Position numbers and translations under genes: made by a program. This document shows, one piece after another, positions 1 to 7,309 of a stretch of 9,192 nt of DNA. Position 1 is the stretch's first letter. Every line of letters starts with the position of its first letter. Source of the DNA: an uncultured Planctomycetota bacterium (GTDB lineage: Bacteria > Planctomycetota > Planctomycetia > Pirellulales > UBA1268). The stretch is taken from positions 1 through 9,192 of the forward strand of contig CAJQGO010000106.1 of the NCBI GenBank assembly GCA_905477565.1. Direction: 5' to 3'. Under the pieces are notes generated by a model. The model was not told the origin of the DNA, made no database searches, and saw only the letters and a program-made list of their open reading frames with translations.

Positions 1-1259
1 AGAGATTTCTCGTGCTCTCTTAGCTGGCTCCTGAGACGACTATCTGGAGTGTTTTTTTGTCTCAATTCTGACAAAATATCGAGCATCTTTTCGCAACTGT
101 TTCCCATTCGTTCTAGTTCTTTTTTTGATTGCTCAATCGCCAACACGGAATTATCTAACATCCGCATATCTAATCCGGTAAGACGTGGCTTCTCTTTCAA
201 TTCTTTTGATGGAACAATCCGCTCGAGGACTCGCACGAGCATTCCAACAAAGGGAATGAATAACACGACATTCGCTATGTTAAAAATACTGTGGGTTGCA
301 GCAATTGCTGGTGTCGTATTTGGAAACGTCGCGAAACCGTCTACTATCACTTCTTTCAAAACATCGACGTGGATAATCCACTGCACAAGTTGGATATACC
401 ATTGAAAAATAAGGGTAATCCAAAATACTCCGGTGAGATTAAAGAGGACATGAAAGTAGGCTGCCCTGCGGGCATTTGTTGTTGCGCCTAATGATGCGAG
501 CAAGGCCGTAATCGTTGTGCCGACATTCTCACCAATAACAAGTGCAGCTGCAGTCTCGTAAGATATAACCCCTTGGTAAGCAAGAGATATCGTAATCCCC
601 AAGGTTGCCGAAGAAGACTGCACCATGGTCGTAAGAATACAGCCCACCATGCAACACTTGAGTACACCGAGGTAGCTATCGGCCTGAAAGGCTTGAAACC
701 ACGTTGCAAAGTCAGGTGTTTCTTTAATGATGCCACACGCATCTTTCATGAGCTCCAAACCGAAAAACACCATTCCGGTTCCCATGAGTCCCATCGCGTA
801 GTACCGCCAGCGGTCTTTTCGTGAAAACAGGTACACAAAAGCCGAGCAACCAAGAAGTGGCAAGCCATACTTTCCGATTTTAAGAACCAGTATCCATCCA
901 GTGATTGTTGTCCCAATATTTGCTCCCATGATGACACCTACCGCCTGCACTAGGCTCATCACACCACTGTTCACAAAGCCAACAACCATAACGGTGGTAA
1001 TAGAACTTGACTGAACAATGCAGGTCACAATGACCCCAACGATAATCGCAAAAAAACGATTGCCGGTCACGGTGCTGATAAGCCGACGCAAGCTATTTCC
1101 AGCGACAGCTTGCATACCCTCGGACATGAACTTCATGCCGAGCAAAAAGATGCCGAGACCTCCAATGAGTTCGCCAACGAGGTGAGCTAAAGACGTGAGA
1201 TTCACAGGAGCATTCCAGATGGCTATTTCGTGATCTGAATAGGAGTATACTGGTGCCAT
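1..1259 (-). CDS. Na+/phosphate cotransporter, NptA/PNaS family (3' end outside window)
   Basis: Inner-membrane secondary transporter that moves inorganic phosphate with Na+. Reading the minus strand from ATG at 1259 gives 419 uninterrupted codons to the window edge, so the C-terminus is missing. The two family repeats are clear: QSSS at residues 83-86 and 214-217, each followed about 30 residues later by GANIGTT (112-118) and GENVGTT (243-249), the inverted-repeat core of Na/Pi cotransporters. Hydrophobic segments cover roughly residues 28-345. From about 350 the protein becomes charged and helical (LDNSVLAIEQSKKELERMG, 368-386), which matches the start of the PhoU-like cytoplasmic domain usual in bacterial members. 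The start is the only ATG before the first membrane segment; there is no good Shine-Dalgarno. It is divergent from the small gene at 1325. Direction of phosphate flow (import or relief export) cannot be told from sequence. Confidence 0.93.
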   Translation of the reverse strand, partial: MAPVYSYSDHEIAIWNAPVNLTSLAHLVGELIGGLGIFLLGMKFMSEGMQAVAGNSLRRLISTVTGNRFFAIIVGVIVTCIVQSSSITTVMVVGFVNSGVMSLVQAVGVIMGANIGTTITGWILVLKIGKYGLPLLGCSAFVYLFSRKDRWRYYAMGLMGTGMVFFGLELMKDACGIIKETPDFATWFQAFQADSYLGVLKCCMVGCILTTMVQSSSATLGITISLAYQGVISYETAAALVIGENVGTTITALLASLGATTNARRAAYFHVLFNLTGVFWITLIFQWYIQLVQWIIHVDVLKEVIVDGFATFPNTTPAIAATHSIFNIANVVLFIPFVGMLVRVLERIVPSKELKEKPRLTGLDMRMLDNSVLAIEQSKKELERMGNSCEKMLDILSELRQKNTPDSRLRSQLREHEKS

Positions 1260-1289
1260 ACAGTCTAGAGGCAAAGAAAACTTTTCATA

Positions 1290-1309
1290 GTTGTCTTTAC
1301 AGAGACAAC
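1290..1309. promoter_or_regulatory. Perfect 7-bp dyad between divergent genes, candidate operator
   Basis: GTTGTCT (1290-1296) is followed after 6 bases by its exact reverse complement AGACAAC (1303-1309). It lies in the only 65 bases separating the start codon of the cotransporter gene (minus strand, 1259) from the likely start of the small gene (plus strand, 1325), so it could serve as a shared operator or as an mRNA hairpin in either leader. The dyad is seen directly; the role is inference. It does not match the Pho-box consensus. Confidence 0.4.
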
Positions 1310-1324
1310 ATTTTGGCACATTTC

Positions 1325-1627
1325 ATGAAGTGGGAATCGCACGATCTTGTTGTCTACAGTAAACAGAAACATAGCGTTTCTCCCGGCCCGCGGGCTCGTG
1401 AAGTTGATGCCGCCACACGAGGGGAAACCTATTCGTATACCGTAGACAAGTTTTGGGTCATTAAGAAACTGCTCGAAGACGGGCAACTGCTTCTAGTCAC
1501 GCGTACTGGAAAGCAACACGCGATTCACCCACATGATCCAAATCTCCGAAAAGCAACACTCTGGGAGCGGTGGTATTACCGCCGAAGGTACCGCGAAATA
1601 AAAGCTCTTCTCTCAAATGAAAAATAA
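1325..1627 (+). CDS. Small conserved protein of unknown function (100 aa)
   Basis: Reads as a soluble 100-residue protein with no signal peptide or membrane segment. Visible blocks: PGPRA at residues 20-24, YSYTVDKFWVI (36-46), VTRTGK (58-63), DPNLRKA (71-77) and a basic aromatic stretch ERWYYRRRYREIKA (81-94). I recognise this arrangement (PGPRA, then VDKFW, a TRxGK turn, DPNLR and a basic end) as resembling short conserved hypothetical proteins of Planctomycetes, from memory only. The alternating hydrophobic pattern around 36-66 suggests a small beta-rich fold. I chose ATG 1325. The reading frame is open back to a GTG at 1253, but that start would overlap the divergent cotransporter gene, and the extra residues do not look conserved. 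No strong Shine-Dalgarno precedes either start. Function unknown; a link to phosphate is suggested only by position. Confidence 0.72.
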   Translation: MKWESHDLVVYSKQKHSVSPGPRAREVDAATRGETYSYTVDKFWVIKKLLEDGQLLLVTRTGKQHAIHPHDPNLRKATLWERWYYRRRYREIKALLSNEK

Positions 1628-1726
1628 TTTTGTTCGATCTCCTTCATACTGAAGCAAATGATCCTTGAAGAAGACTGCAAATACTCACGAAAACCACACA
1701 CAAATGAGTACGTTAAGGAATTGCTA

Positions 1727-1749
1727 AAGAGTGAGACTTTGTCACTTTT
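1727..1749 (+). other. Hairpin in the pstS leader
   Basis: AAGAGTGA (1727-1734) pairs with TCACTTTT (1742-1749) around a 7-base loop; this is an 8-bp stem including one G-U pair. The stem ends in four T's. It ends 14 bases before the pstS ribosome-binding site. It could be a weak terminator for the small upstream gene or a leader structure affecting pstS; the sequence does not decide. The remainder of 1628-1777 shows no ORF and no convincing Pho box. Confidence 0.3.
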
Positions 1750-1763
1750 CTACAATTCATTTC

Positions 1764-1769
1764 AAGGAG
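1764..1769 (+). promoter_or_regulatory. Shine-Dalgarno of pstS
   Basis: AAGGAG, eight bases before the ATG at 1778. It decides the start of pstS: the reading frame is open further upstream to an ATG at 1658, but the signal peptide begins right at 1778 and only this ATG has a proper ribosome-binding site. Confidence 0.8.
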
Positions 1770-1777
1770 ATGGCTGT

Positions 1778-2794
1778 ATGAACTTTCTTACTTGTAAAAC
1801 ACATCTCCGGACCCTTTTGTTTTTTCTTTTGTTTGTCTTCCCTGCAGGAGGCCTTCAATCTTTTGTCTCCTCGAAATCACTTGCGCAAGAAATTGATCCT
1901 GAGTTACAGCCTTATCACTCCGTCAGTGGTGAAGTAGCCGGCTCTCTGAAGTACATCGGCTCTGACACGATGAATAATCTGGTTGCGTTGTGGACGGAAG
2001 GTTTTAAGAAATTTTACCCAAGTGTTCGTGAGGGTATCGAGGGTAAGGGGTCCTCATCTGCACCCCCAGCTCTCATGGAAGGCACAAGCACTTTTGGCCC
2101 AATGAGTCGGCCTTGGAAAGCACATGAAATTGATTCCTTCAAAGACCATTTTGGTTATGCACCAACCGTCATCCCAACTGCAATCGACATGCTCACTGTG
2201 TATGTCCATAAAGATAATCCCATCAACGGTCTTTCACTTCAGCAAGTAGATGCCATCTTTTCAAAAAATCGAAACGGTGGAATGAGAAAGTCTGTTGTAA
2301 CATGGGGCCAGCTGGGGCTCACCGGTACTTGGCGAGACAAACCGATACGACTGTATGGCCGAAATTCTGCAAGCGGTACATATGGATATTTTAAAGAGCA
2401 TGCTCTTTTCAAGGGAGACTTTAAACCAAGCGTCAAGGAGCAACCAGGTAGTTCTTCTGTTGTTCAGTCAATTGCGAATGATTGTTATGGGATTGGCTAC
2501 AGCGGTATTGGCTATAAAACCGCCGATGTCAGAGCACTCCCCTTGAGCTCCACCAATCACGGTAAGAAGGTTACTCCGAATGCAAAGAATGCCTACTCTG
2601 GAGAATACCCCCTCATTCACTTTCTCTATTTGAGTGTGAATTACAAGCCCGGAAGTGAACTCGAACCACTTCGTCGAGAATTCTTGAAGTATGTTCTAAG
2701 CGCAACTGGTCAAGCAGATGTTTTGAAAGTTGGCTACCTACCAGTAACACACAGAATCTCTGAAAGAAGCCTTCGACGTATTGGTGTGAACTGA
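1778..2794 (+). CDS. pstS: Phosphate ABC transporter, periplasmic phosphate-binding protein PstS
   Basis: Captures inorganic phosphate in the periplasm and delivers it to the PstC/PstA permease. The 338-residue product is close to the usual PstS length (E. coli about 346). Residues 1-36 form a signal peptide: basic start, hydrophobic core LLFFLLFVFPAGG (13-25), and SLA before Q37 as the likely cleavage site. There is no lipobox cysteine, so it should be a soluble periplasmic protein. Family landmarks follow in order: YIGSDTM (59-65), GKGSSSAPPALMEG (89-102), GPMSRPW (107-113), DNPINGLSLQQVDAIFS (146-162) and GRNSASGTYGYF (194-205). The SDT, SR and SGT residues correspond to phosphate-contacting positions in PstS proteins. 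Start set at 1778 by its Shine-Dalgarno and the signal peptide. It is first in the pst cluster, 171 bases ahead of pstC. The PMSR-type sequence places it in the large PstS branch that has diverged from E. coli PstS. Confidence 0.94.
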   Translation: MNFLTCKTHLRTLLFFLLFVFPAGGLQSFVSSKSLAQEIDPELQPYHSVSGEVAGSLKYIGSDTMNNLVALWTEGFKKFYPSVREGIEGKGSSSAPPALMEGTSTFGPMSRPWKAHEIDSFKDHFGYAPTVIPTAIDMLTVYVHKDNPINGLSLQQVDAIFSKNRNGGMRKSVVTWGQLGLTGTWRDKPIRLYGRNSASGTYGYFKEHALFKGDFKPSVKEQPGSSSVVQSIANDCYGIGYSGIGYKTADVRALPLSSTNHGKKVTPNAKNAYSGEYPLIHFLYLSVNYKPGSELEPLRREFLKYVLSATGQADVLKVGYLPVTHRISERSLRRIGVN

Positions 2795-2838
2795 ATGAAA
2801 TCACACGTTTTGACGAAACCCTACAAATACAGTAAACC

Positions 2839-2852
2839 GTCTGTCAGCAGAC
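2839..2852 (+). other. Short hairpin in the pstS-pstC spacer
   Basis: GTCTG (2839-2843), loop TCAG, CAGAC (2848-2852). It contains CTGTCAG, which resembles one half of a Pho box, but no second half is found 11 bases up- or downstream. It may simply stabilise the 3' end of pstS mRNA; role unknown. Confidence 0.25.
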
Positions 2853-2871
2853 TATTGAAACCAGTTGTAAA

Positions 2872-2896
2872 GAAGAACATGTTTCTTCAATTTTTT
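2872..2896 (+). terminator. Candidate weak intrinsic terminator or attenuator between pstS and pstC
   Basis: GAAGAA (2872-2877), 5-base loop, TTCTTC (2883-2888), then AA and a run of six T's (2891-2896). The flanks GTT…AAA and TTT…AAC could lengthen the stem imperfectly. The stem is short and only one third G+C, so it should be leaky. A leaky stop here would make much more PstS than permease, which is the stoichiometry expected for a binding-protein-dependent transporter. The rest of the 171-base spacer shows no ORF. Confidence 0.4.
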
Positions 2897-2965
2897 AACT
2901 GTTCGTCACTAGAAGACCGAGTTGTTTTAATTGGCTTCACTCAATTTATTTTTCAGCCGTGATCT

Positions 2966-5590
2966 ATGAATCAGCCGGCAACATATACTGGGCGCAAAAA
3001 AAGCACCGCGACACGCGCTGCAGTTTTACTCAGTGACAAGCTTGCCCTCTTCGTTATTACGCTGGGTGGCCTTGCAACAATCGCTGCGGTTCTCCTTGTT
3101 GGTGTTTTCCTGTTCGTCGTAGCACTTCCGCTATTTCGTTCTGCTACCACTGAACTGAAACAATCTATTGCATTCAATCTGCCGAACGATCAATTGCTTG
3201 CTTCCGGCCTTGATGAATCAGGCTCTCTGGCGTGGTTTTGTAATGCAGATGAAATTGCTGTTATTGAAATTAAGACTGGCAACAAACTTCTTTCACGTTC
3301 AACAGGGAGTTGTGGGCTTAAGCAAGCTTCTGCTATTTCCCATCCCCAAGGCAATCTGCGGTCGGCTTTTGGTTTTAAGGATGGCACAATTCGCACCGGA
3401 CGAATTGGGCTTATTACTTCGTATGTTCCTCAAACGAAAATTCCACGGCAGGCAGACACTCTAAATGTTGGCGAACTTATCACTGTCGATAATGTGATTT
3501 ATCTTCGGTCATCAAAAGATATAACAAAAAAAATTGAGCTTCTGGCAGACTTGGATGAGCCTATATCCGCTGGCCTAACACGACCGATCATCAATATTGA
3601 CTTTACGATGACTTCAAACGGTTTCTGTGTTGCGGCAATTGATGATCAAGGAAATATACATGTTAAAAAAAGCTCTTTTCAAAAAAATCTGATCACTGAT
3701 GAAAGTTCTGTAAGCACGTTAGAAACTACTATCAAGGGAGAGCAAGACGACTCAGACTTTCGCTTTGTTCGGGTTTCTGGACTTGGAGATCAACTTTTTG
3801 TTTTTACTCCATCTGGAGTCTTCAAGCGTTTCGTCATTCGAGATGTAACAAATCCGGAATTGATGGAGCAGTATCAATTGCTTCAGAAAAACCAATTAAT
3901 TACTCACATCACTCGACTTTTCGGGGGGGCTTCTTTCGTACTCGGTGACAATAGTGGCACGATAAGAATACTATTCACCTCCAGAGACACCGGCCTCACG
4001 ACAAAAGATGGTTTAGAAACAAAAATCACTGCAACGTTTGCCTCTCAACCAAACGGTTCTCACCAGCAAAGAAGAGATGCACGAATTACAGCTATTTCTT
4101 CCTCACCGAGATCACGGCTTTTTGCCGTAGCTTCAGCAGACGGCTTTATTCGACTCCTACAAGCTACGAATCACTCAATCGTCGCTGAGATTAATTCGAT
4201 GAAAGAATCGGTTCTAACCGAAAAACCTCGCGTCCTTCTACTTGGCTCACGCGAACAAACTCTTGTTGCATATGATGGAAGGAATCTAGCTTCTTGGGAT
4301 ATCACCCCTGGCTATCCAGAGGTTTCTTTCGGTGCGCTCTTTGGAAAAATCTGGTACGAAAACTATCCGGGCAGGGACTATGCTTGGGAAACAACAGGAC
4401 ACGAATCCTTCGAGCCAAAATATAGCTTGGTGCCGCTTCTGTTTGGAACTATCAAAGCAACTATCTACTCAATGTTATTTGCGACACCAATTGCTATTTT
4501 TGCAGCAATCTATGTAAGTCAGTTTATGACTCCGTCATGGAAGTCTCGAATAAAACCAATAATTGAAATGATGGCAAGCCTCCCAAGTGTTGTACTCGGG
4601 TTCATTGCCGGTCTCATTCTCGCTCCGCTTATCGAAAGCCGGGCGATGGTTTTTGTCACAAGCCTTTTCACAGTTCCGATTATGCTCCTGGTTGGTGCTT
4701 TCTTGTGGCAATTATGGCCACCCGGATTACGCGGTCGAGTATCAAGCTGGCGATTCCCTGTTGTGCTCGTTGTTGCATTGCCTCTTGGTATTCTTTTAGG
4801 ATCGGTCGTCGCAAAACCGACAGAATCACTTCTTTTTGATGGCGACTTTTTTGCCTGGCTGAATGGTCGAGGTGCAAGCGGTTGGGGAGGTTGGACCCTT
4901 GCTTTGTTTCCTCTCTCAGCGATGGTCGCCGCTCTCGTAATCAGTCGATTTATTAATCCATGGATTCGGCAACGAAGCAGGAAATGGGGACACTGGAAGA
5001 CTGTTTTCACAGCCTTTTTTCTTTTTATTATTGGCTTTTTTCTTGCTGGCGCGATCTCAACAGCTGCTGCAATGTTTCTTGATGCTTTACGACTAGAGAC
5101 TCGAAGTGGCATTTTTGGCACCTACGTGCAGCGGAATACCATGATTGTTGCCATTGGCATGAGTTTCGCGATCATTCCGCTGATATTCACAATTGCAGAT
5201 GATGCTTTGTCTAGTGTTCCTGATCACCTTCGGAGTGGTTCACTAGGGACTGGTGCAACCCCGTGGCAGACAACCATTCGAATTATTTTACCAACCGCAG
5301 CAAGTGGACTCTTTTCAGCTGTCATGATTGGTTTAGGAAGAGCCATTGGGGAGACAATGATTGTCTTAATGGCTGCGGGAAATACACCAATTATGAATTG
5401 GAATATTTTCAGTGGGTTTCAGACATTGTCTGCCACAATCGCAACAGAACTGCCGGAGGCTACACAGGGGTCAACTCATTATCGCATTCTTTTTTTAGCA
5501 GCAGTACTTTTGTTTGTTCTGACATTTTTTATCAATACAGTAGCCGAATTGATACGACAAAGATTCCGAAGGAGGGCACATGAACTCTAG
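2966..5590 (+). CDS. pstC: Phosphate ABC transporter permease PstC, long form with propeller-like periplasmic domain
   Basis: One of the two membrane subunits of the phosphate importer. At 874 residues it is far longer than E. coli PstC (about 319). Residues 26-56 are a first membrane helix. Residues about 62-455 are a periplasmic region with repeated short strand-turn-strand units: LAWFCNADEIAVIEI (88-102), SAFGFKDGTIRTGRI (133-147), GFCVAAIDDQGNIHV (219-233), QLFVFTPSGVFKRFV (276-290), SFVLGDNSGTIRILF (323-337), RLFAVASADGFIRLL (384-398) and TLVAYDGRNLASWDI (432-446). This looks like a beta-propeller. Residues 488-862 hold the transport domain with several helices. The EAA loop that docks on PstB is at about 755-782 (LRSGSLGTGATPWQTT then ILPTAASGL), followed by GRAIGETMIVLMAAGN (791-806). 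No good Shine-Dalgarno is seen before ATG 2966. It ends 11 bases inside pstA. Several homopolymer runs (A8 at 3526, A7 at 3665 and 3681, G7 at 3923) lie in the periplasmic part without breaking the frame. Confidence 0.92.
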   Translation: MNQPATYTGRKKSTATRAAVLLSDKLALFVITLGGLATIAAVLLVGVFLFVVALPLFRSATTELKQSIAFNLPNDQLLASGLDESGSLAWFCNADEIAVIEIKTGNKLLSRSTGSCGLKQASAISHPQGNLRSAFGFKDGTIRTGRIGLITSYVPQTKIPRQADTLNVGELITVDNVIYLRSSKDITKKIELLADLDEPISAGLTRPIINIDFTMTSNGFCVAAIDDQGNIHVKKSSFQKNLITDESSVSTLETTIKGEQDDSDFRFVRVSGLGDQLFVFTPSGVFKRFVIRDVTNPELMEQYQLLQKNQLITHITRLFGGASFVLGDNSGTIRILFTSRDTGLTTKDGLETKITATFASQPNGSHQQRRDARITAISSSPRSRLFAVASADGFIRLLQATNHSIVAEINSMKESVLTEKPRVLLLGSREQTLVAYDGRNLASWDITPGYPEVSFGALFGKIWYENYPGRDYAWETTGHESFEPKYSLVPLLFGTIKATIYSMLFATPIAIFAAIYVSQFMTPSWKSRIKPIIEMMASLPSVVLGFIAGLILAPLIESRAMVFVTSLFTVPIMLLVGAFLWQLWPPGLRGRVSSWRFPVVLVVALPLGILLGSVVAKPTESLLFDGDFFAWLNGRGASGWGGWTLALFPLSAMVAALVISRFINPWIRQRSRKWGHWKTVFTAFFLFIIGFFLAGAISTAAAMFLDALRLETRSGIFGTYVQRNTMIVAIGMSFAIIPLIFTIADDALSSVPDHLRSGSLGTGATPWQTTIRIILPTAASGLFSAVMIGLGRAIGETMIVLMAAGNTPIMNWNIFSGFQTLSATIATELPEATQGSTHYRILFLAAVLLFVLTFFINTVAELIRQRFRRRAHEL
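5569..5574 (+). promoter_or_regulatory. Shine-Dalgarno of pstA inside the end of pstC
   Basis: AAGGAG, five bases before ATG 5580, all within the last codons of pstC. With the 11-base overlap of the two genes it indicates translational coupling, which would keep the two permease subunits in equal amounts. Confidence 0.75.
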
Positions 5591-7265
5591 TCGGATTCAG
5601 AGGCACAATATCCGTTCACCATATTCAGGGCTCATGGCACATGGTGAACCATGGGTATGGCTGATGTCGGGGTCTCTTGCAGTCGCAGTAACGATGATTG
5701 TGGGCCTCCTGTTGTTTATTACAGTACGCGGTTCTCTTCATTTCTGGCCGCGTCCACTTTACGAAATTACACTGCATAGTGGTGAGACTTGTCTCGGTGA
5801 AGTAACGTCTCGTGAGACGCGAGCAAACAACCTTCTGGAGAATGAAACATTTTCCGACCGTCGCCTTATACATATTGCTAACTTTGAATTGACTGGGACG
5901 CACTACAGATGGATCAATGAAAGTGATATCGCTACTACGCAACAACCCAGATTTGCAACCGTAGTTGAACGGCTCGAAGGTGGCCGCTTTCATGGCTTTC
6001 CTGTACGTGTCTTGAAAAATGACGTTGCAGTAAGCATTGGTCCAGAAACGGCGTGGGCAAAGTATGAAGAAATTGCTCCGGCTATTCGCCAACAATTCCG
6101 TGATGCAAACTATTTAGACAAACACAAGCGGGGAAAATTACAACAACGCCTTCGACGTGCTCGGCTTGCCTTGTTCGATACCCGCCTCAAGTATGGTACC
6201 GAGGAAAACTCATTTACAGAGGCCGCACAAGATAAAGAAAAACGAATTGCAAAAGAAGTTTCCGTACTCTCAAGTCGGCTTGACAAAAAGTTGGCATCGC
6301 TACGAAAGGCTAATCAAGCGTGGAACTTTGAATTTGAAACTGCAGAAGGTCATTCAGTCATTCTTCCCATAGAAGAGATCGTTCAAGCATGGCAGCCCAA
6401 CAACATTGGATTGTGGCGCACGCTCCGTGTTTATGGAGCACGTTGGTGGGAGTTTCTTTCTGATGATCCACGTGAAGCAAATAGTGCCGGTGGAGTTTTC
6501 CCTGCTATTTGTGGAACAGTGAGCATGACTCTATTCATGGCCCTTCTCGTTGCACCATTTGGAGTTCTTGCGGCACTCTACCTGCGTGAATATGCCGCCG
6601 ATGGCCCTCTTACTGCTACGGTTAGAATTGCAATCAATAACTTGGCTGGTGTTCCAAGTATTGTTTACGGTGCTTTTGGAATTGGTTTTTTCTGTTATGG
6701 CGTCGGCGGATGGATTGACGAATTGTTTTTTAGTGCAAGTTTGCTTGCAGACAATCAGCCAACGTATGGCACAGGTGGTCTTTTATGGGCATCACTGACA
6801 TTGGCTTTACTGACGCTACCTGTCGTTATCATAGCGACTGAAGAAGCTCTGGTAGCTGTGCCAAATTCAATGAGAGAAGGATCTTACGCATGCGGTGCAA
6901 GTAAATGGCAAACTATTTACCGTATCGTCCTGCCAAGAGCATTACCGGGAATAATGACCGGATTGATTTTAGCTATGGCTCGTGCAGCTGGTGAGGTTGC
7001 ACCGCTCATGCTTGTGGGTGTGAAAAAGGTTGCGCTTGATCTTCCTATCGATACATCGTTCCCATACATTCATCCCGAGCGAGAATTCATGCACCTTGCC
7101 TACCTGGTATATGATGTTGGATTCCAAAGCCCAAACAGCCAGGCAGCAAAACCCATGGTCTTCACAATTACATTGTTGCTTGTGACTCTTATTGCTGCGC
7201 TCAATATCACTGCAATTTATATTCGATCACACCTGAAGCGACGCTATGTACCTCAACACTTTTAA
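5580..7265 (+). CDS. pstA: Phosphate ABC transporter permease PstA, long form
   Basis: Second membrane subunit of the phosphate importer. The 561-residue product is nearly twice the E. coli length (about 296). Residues 25-50 are a first membrane helix ending in VRGSLHFWP (49-57), followed by YEITLHSGETCLGEV (61-75), an opening typical of long PstA proteins. Residues about 58-300 form a hydrophilic periplasmic region; 165-245 are rich in K, R, E and Q with regularly spaced leucines and look like a long helix or coiled coil. The transport domain runs from 304 to 550, with the EAA loop at 421-458 (EEALVAVPNSMREGSYACGA, then ASKWQTIYRIVLPRALPG) and ARAAGEVAPLMLVG (467-480), the standard PstA signature. 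The gene overlaps pstC by 11 bases and is 44 bases ahead of pstB. Confidence 0.93.
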   Translation: MNSSRIQRHNIRSPYSGLMAHGEPWVWLMSGSLAVAVTMIVGLLLFITVRGSLHFWPRPLYEITLHSGETCLGEVTSRETRANNLLENETFSDRRLIHIANFELTGTHYRWINESDIATTQQPRFATVVERLEGGRFHGFPVRVLKNDVAVSIGPETAWAKYEEIAPAIRQQFRDANYLDKHKRGKLQQRLRRARLALFDTRLKYGTEENSFTEAAQDKEKRIAKEVSVLSSRLDKKLASLRKANQAWNFEFETAEGHSVILPIEEIVQAWQPNNIGLWRTLRVYGARWWEFLSDDPREANSAGGVFPAICGTVSMTLFMALLVAPFGVLAALYLREYAADGPLTATVRIAINNLAGVPSIVYGAFGIGFFCYGVGGWIDELFFSASLLADNQPTYGTGGLLWASLTLALLTLPVVIIATEEALVAVPNSMREGSYACGASKWQTIYRIVLPRALPGIMTGLILAMARAAGEVAPLMLVGVKKVALDLPIDTSFPYIHPEREFMHLAYLVYDVGFQSPNSQAAKPMVFTITLLLVTLIAALNITAIYIRSHLKRRYVPQHF

Positions 7266-7271
7266 AAGCTC

Positions 7272-7299
7272 AGAATGATTACTTACTTCCAATCATTCT
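7272..7299 (+). other. 9-bp perfect hairpin between pstA and pstB
   Basis: AGAATGATT (7272-7280) pairs exactly with AATCATTCT (7291-7299) around a 10-base loop. It ends 10 bases before the first pstB start codon and takes the place where a ribosome-binding site would begin. There is no T-run of note after it, so a terminator is unlikely; mRNA stabilisation, control of pstB translation or a protein-binding dyad are possible. Role inferred only. Confidence 0.35.
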
Positions 7300-7309
7300 T
7301 TGGTAAAAT

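Noticed and set aside
49..937. Several short frames on both strands across the left 900 bases
   Set aside because: All lie over the continuous 419-codon cotransporter frame on the minus strand, which has clear family motifs throughout.
1253..1324. GTG 1253 as start of the small gene
   Set aside because: It would overlap the divergent cotransporter start and add residues without the conserved pattern; ATG 1325 is preferred, though no strong ribosome-binding site supports either.
1642..1654. Hairpin CTTCA-TAC-TGAAG after the small gene as a terminator
   Set aside because: Stem of only five pairs with a three-base loop and no T-run after it.
1739..1756. TTGTCA and TACAAT as a sigma-70 promoter for pstS
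   Set aside because: The two boxes are only 6 bases apart, too close for a working promoter, and no partner box at proper spacing was found for either.
1658..1777. Upstream extension of pstS to ATG 1658
   Set aside because: The added 40 residues are charged and would bury the signal peptide; the ATG at 1778 has a strong Shine-Dalgarno and directly begins the signal sequence.
2841..2858. Possible Pho box around CTGTCAG in the pstS-pstC spacer
   Set aside because: Only one half-site is present; the expected second CTGTCA-like half 11 bases away is missing on both sides.
4519..5121. 200-codon open frame on the minus strand inside pstC
   Set aside because: It is antisense to the PstC transport domain, whose helices and EAA loop are intact. 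The translated sequence is basic and low in family-like features, as expected from a shadow frame.
5625..6095. 156-codon open frame on the minus strand inside pstA
   Set aside because: Antisense to the conserved PstA N-terminal region; cysteine- and arginine-rich translation with no recognisable domain and no ribosome-binding site noted.
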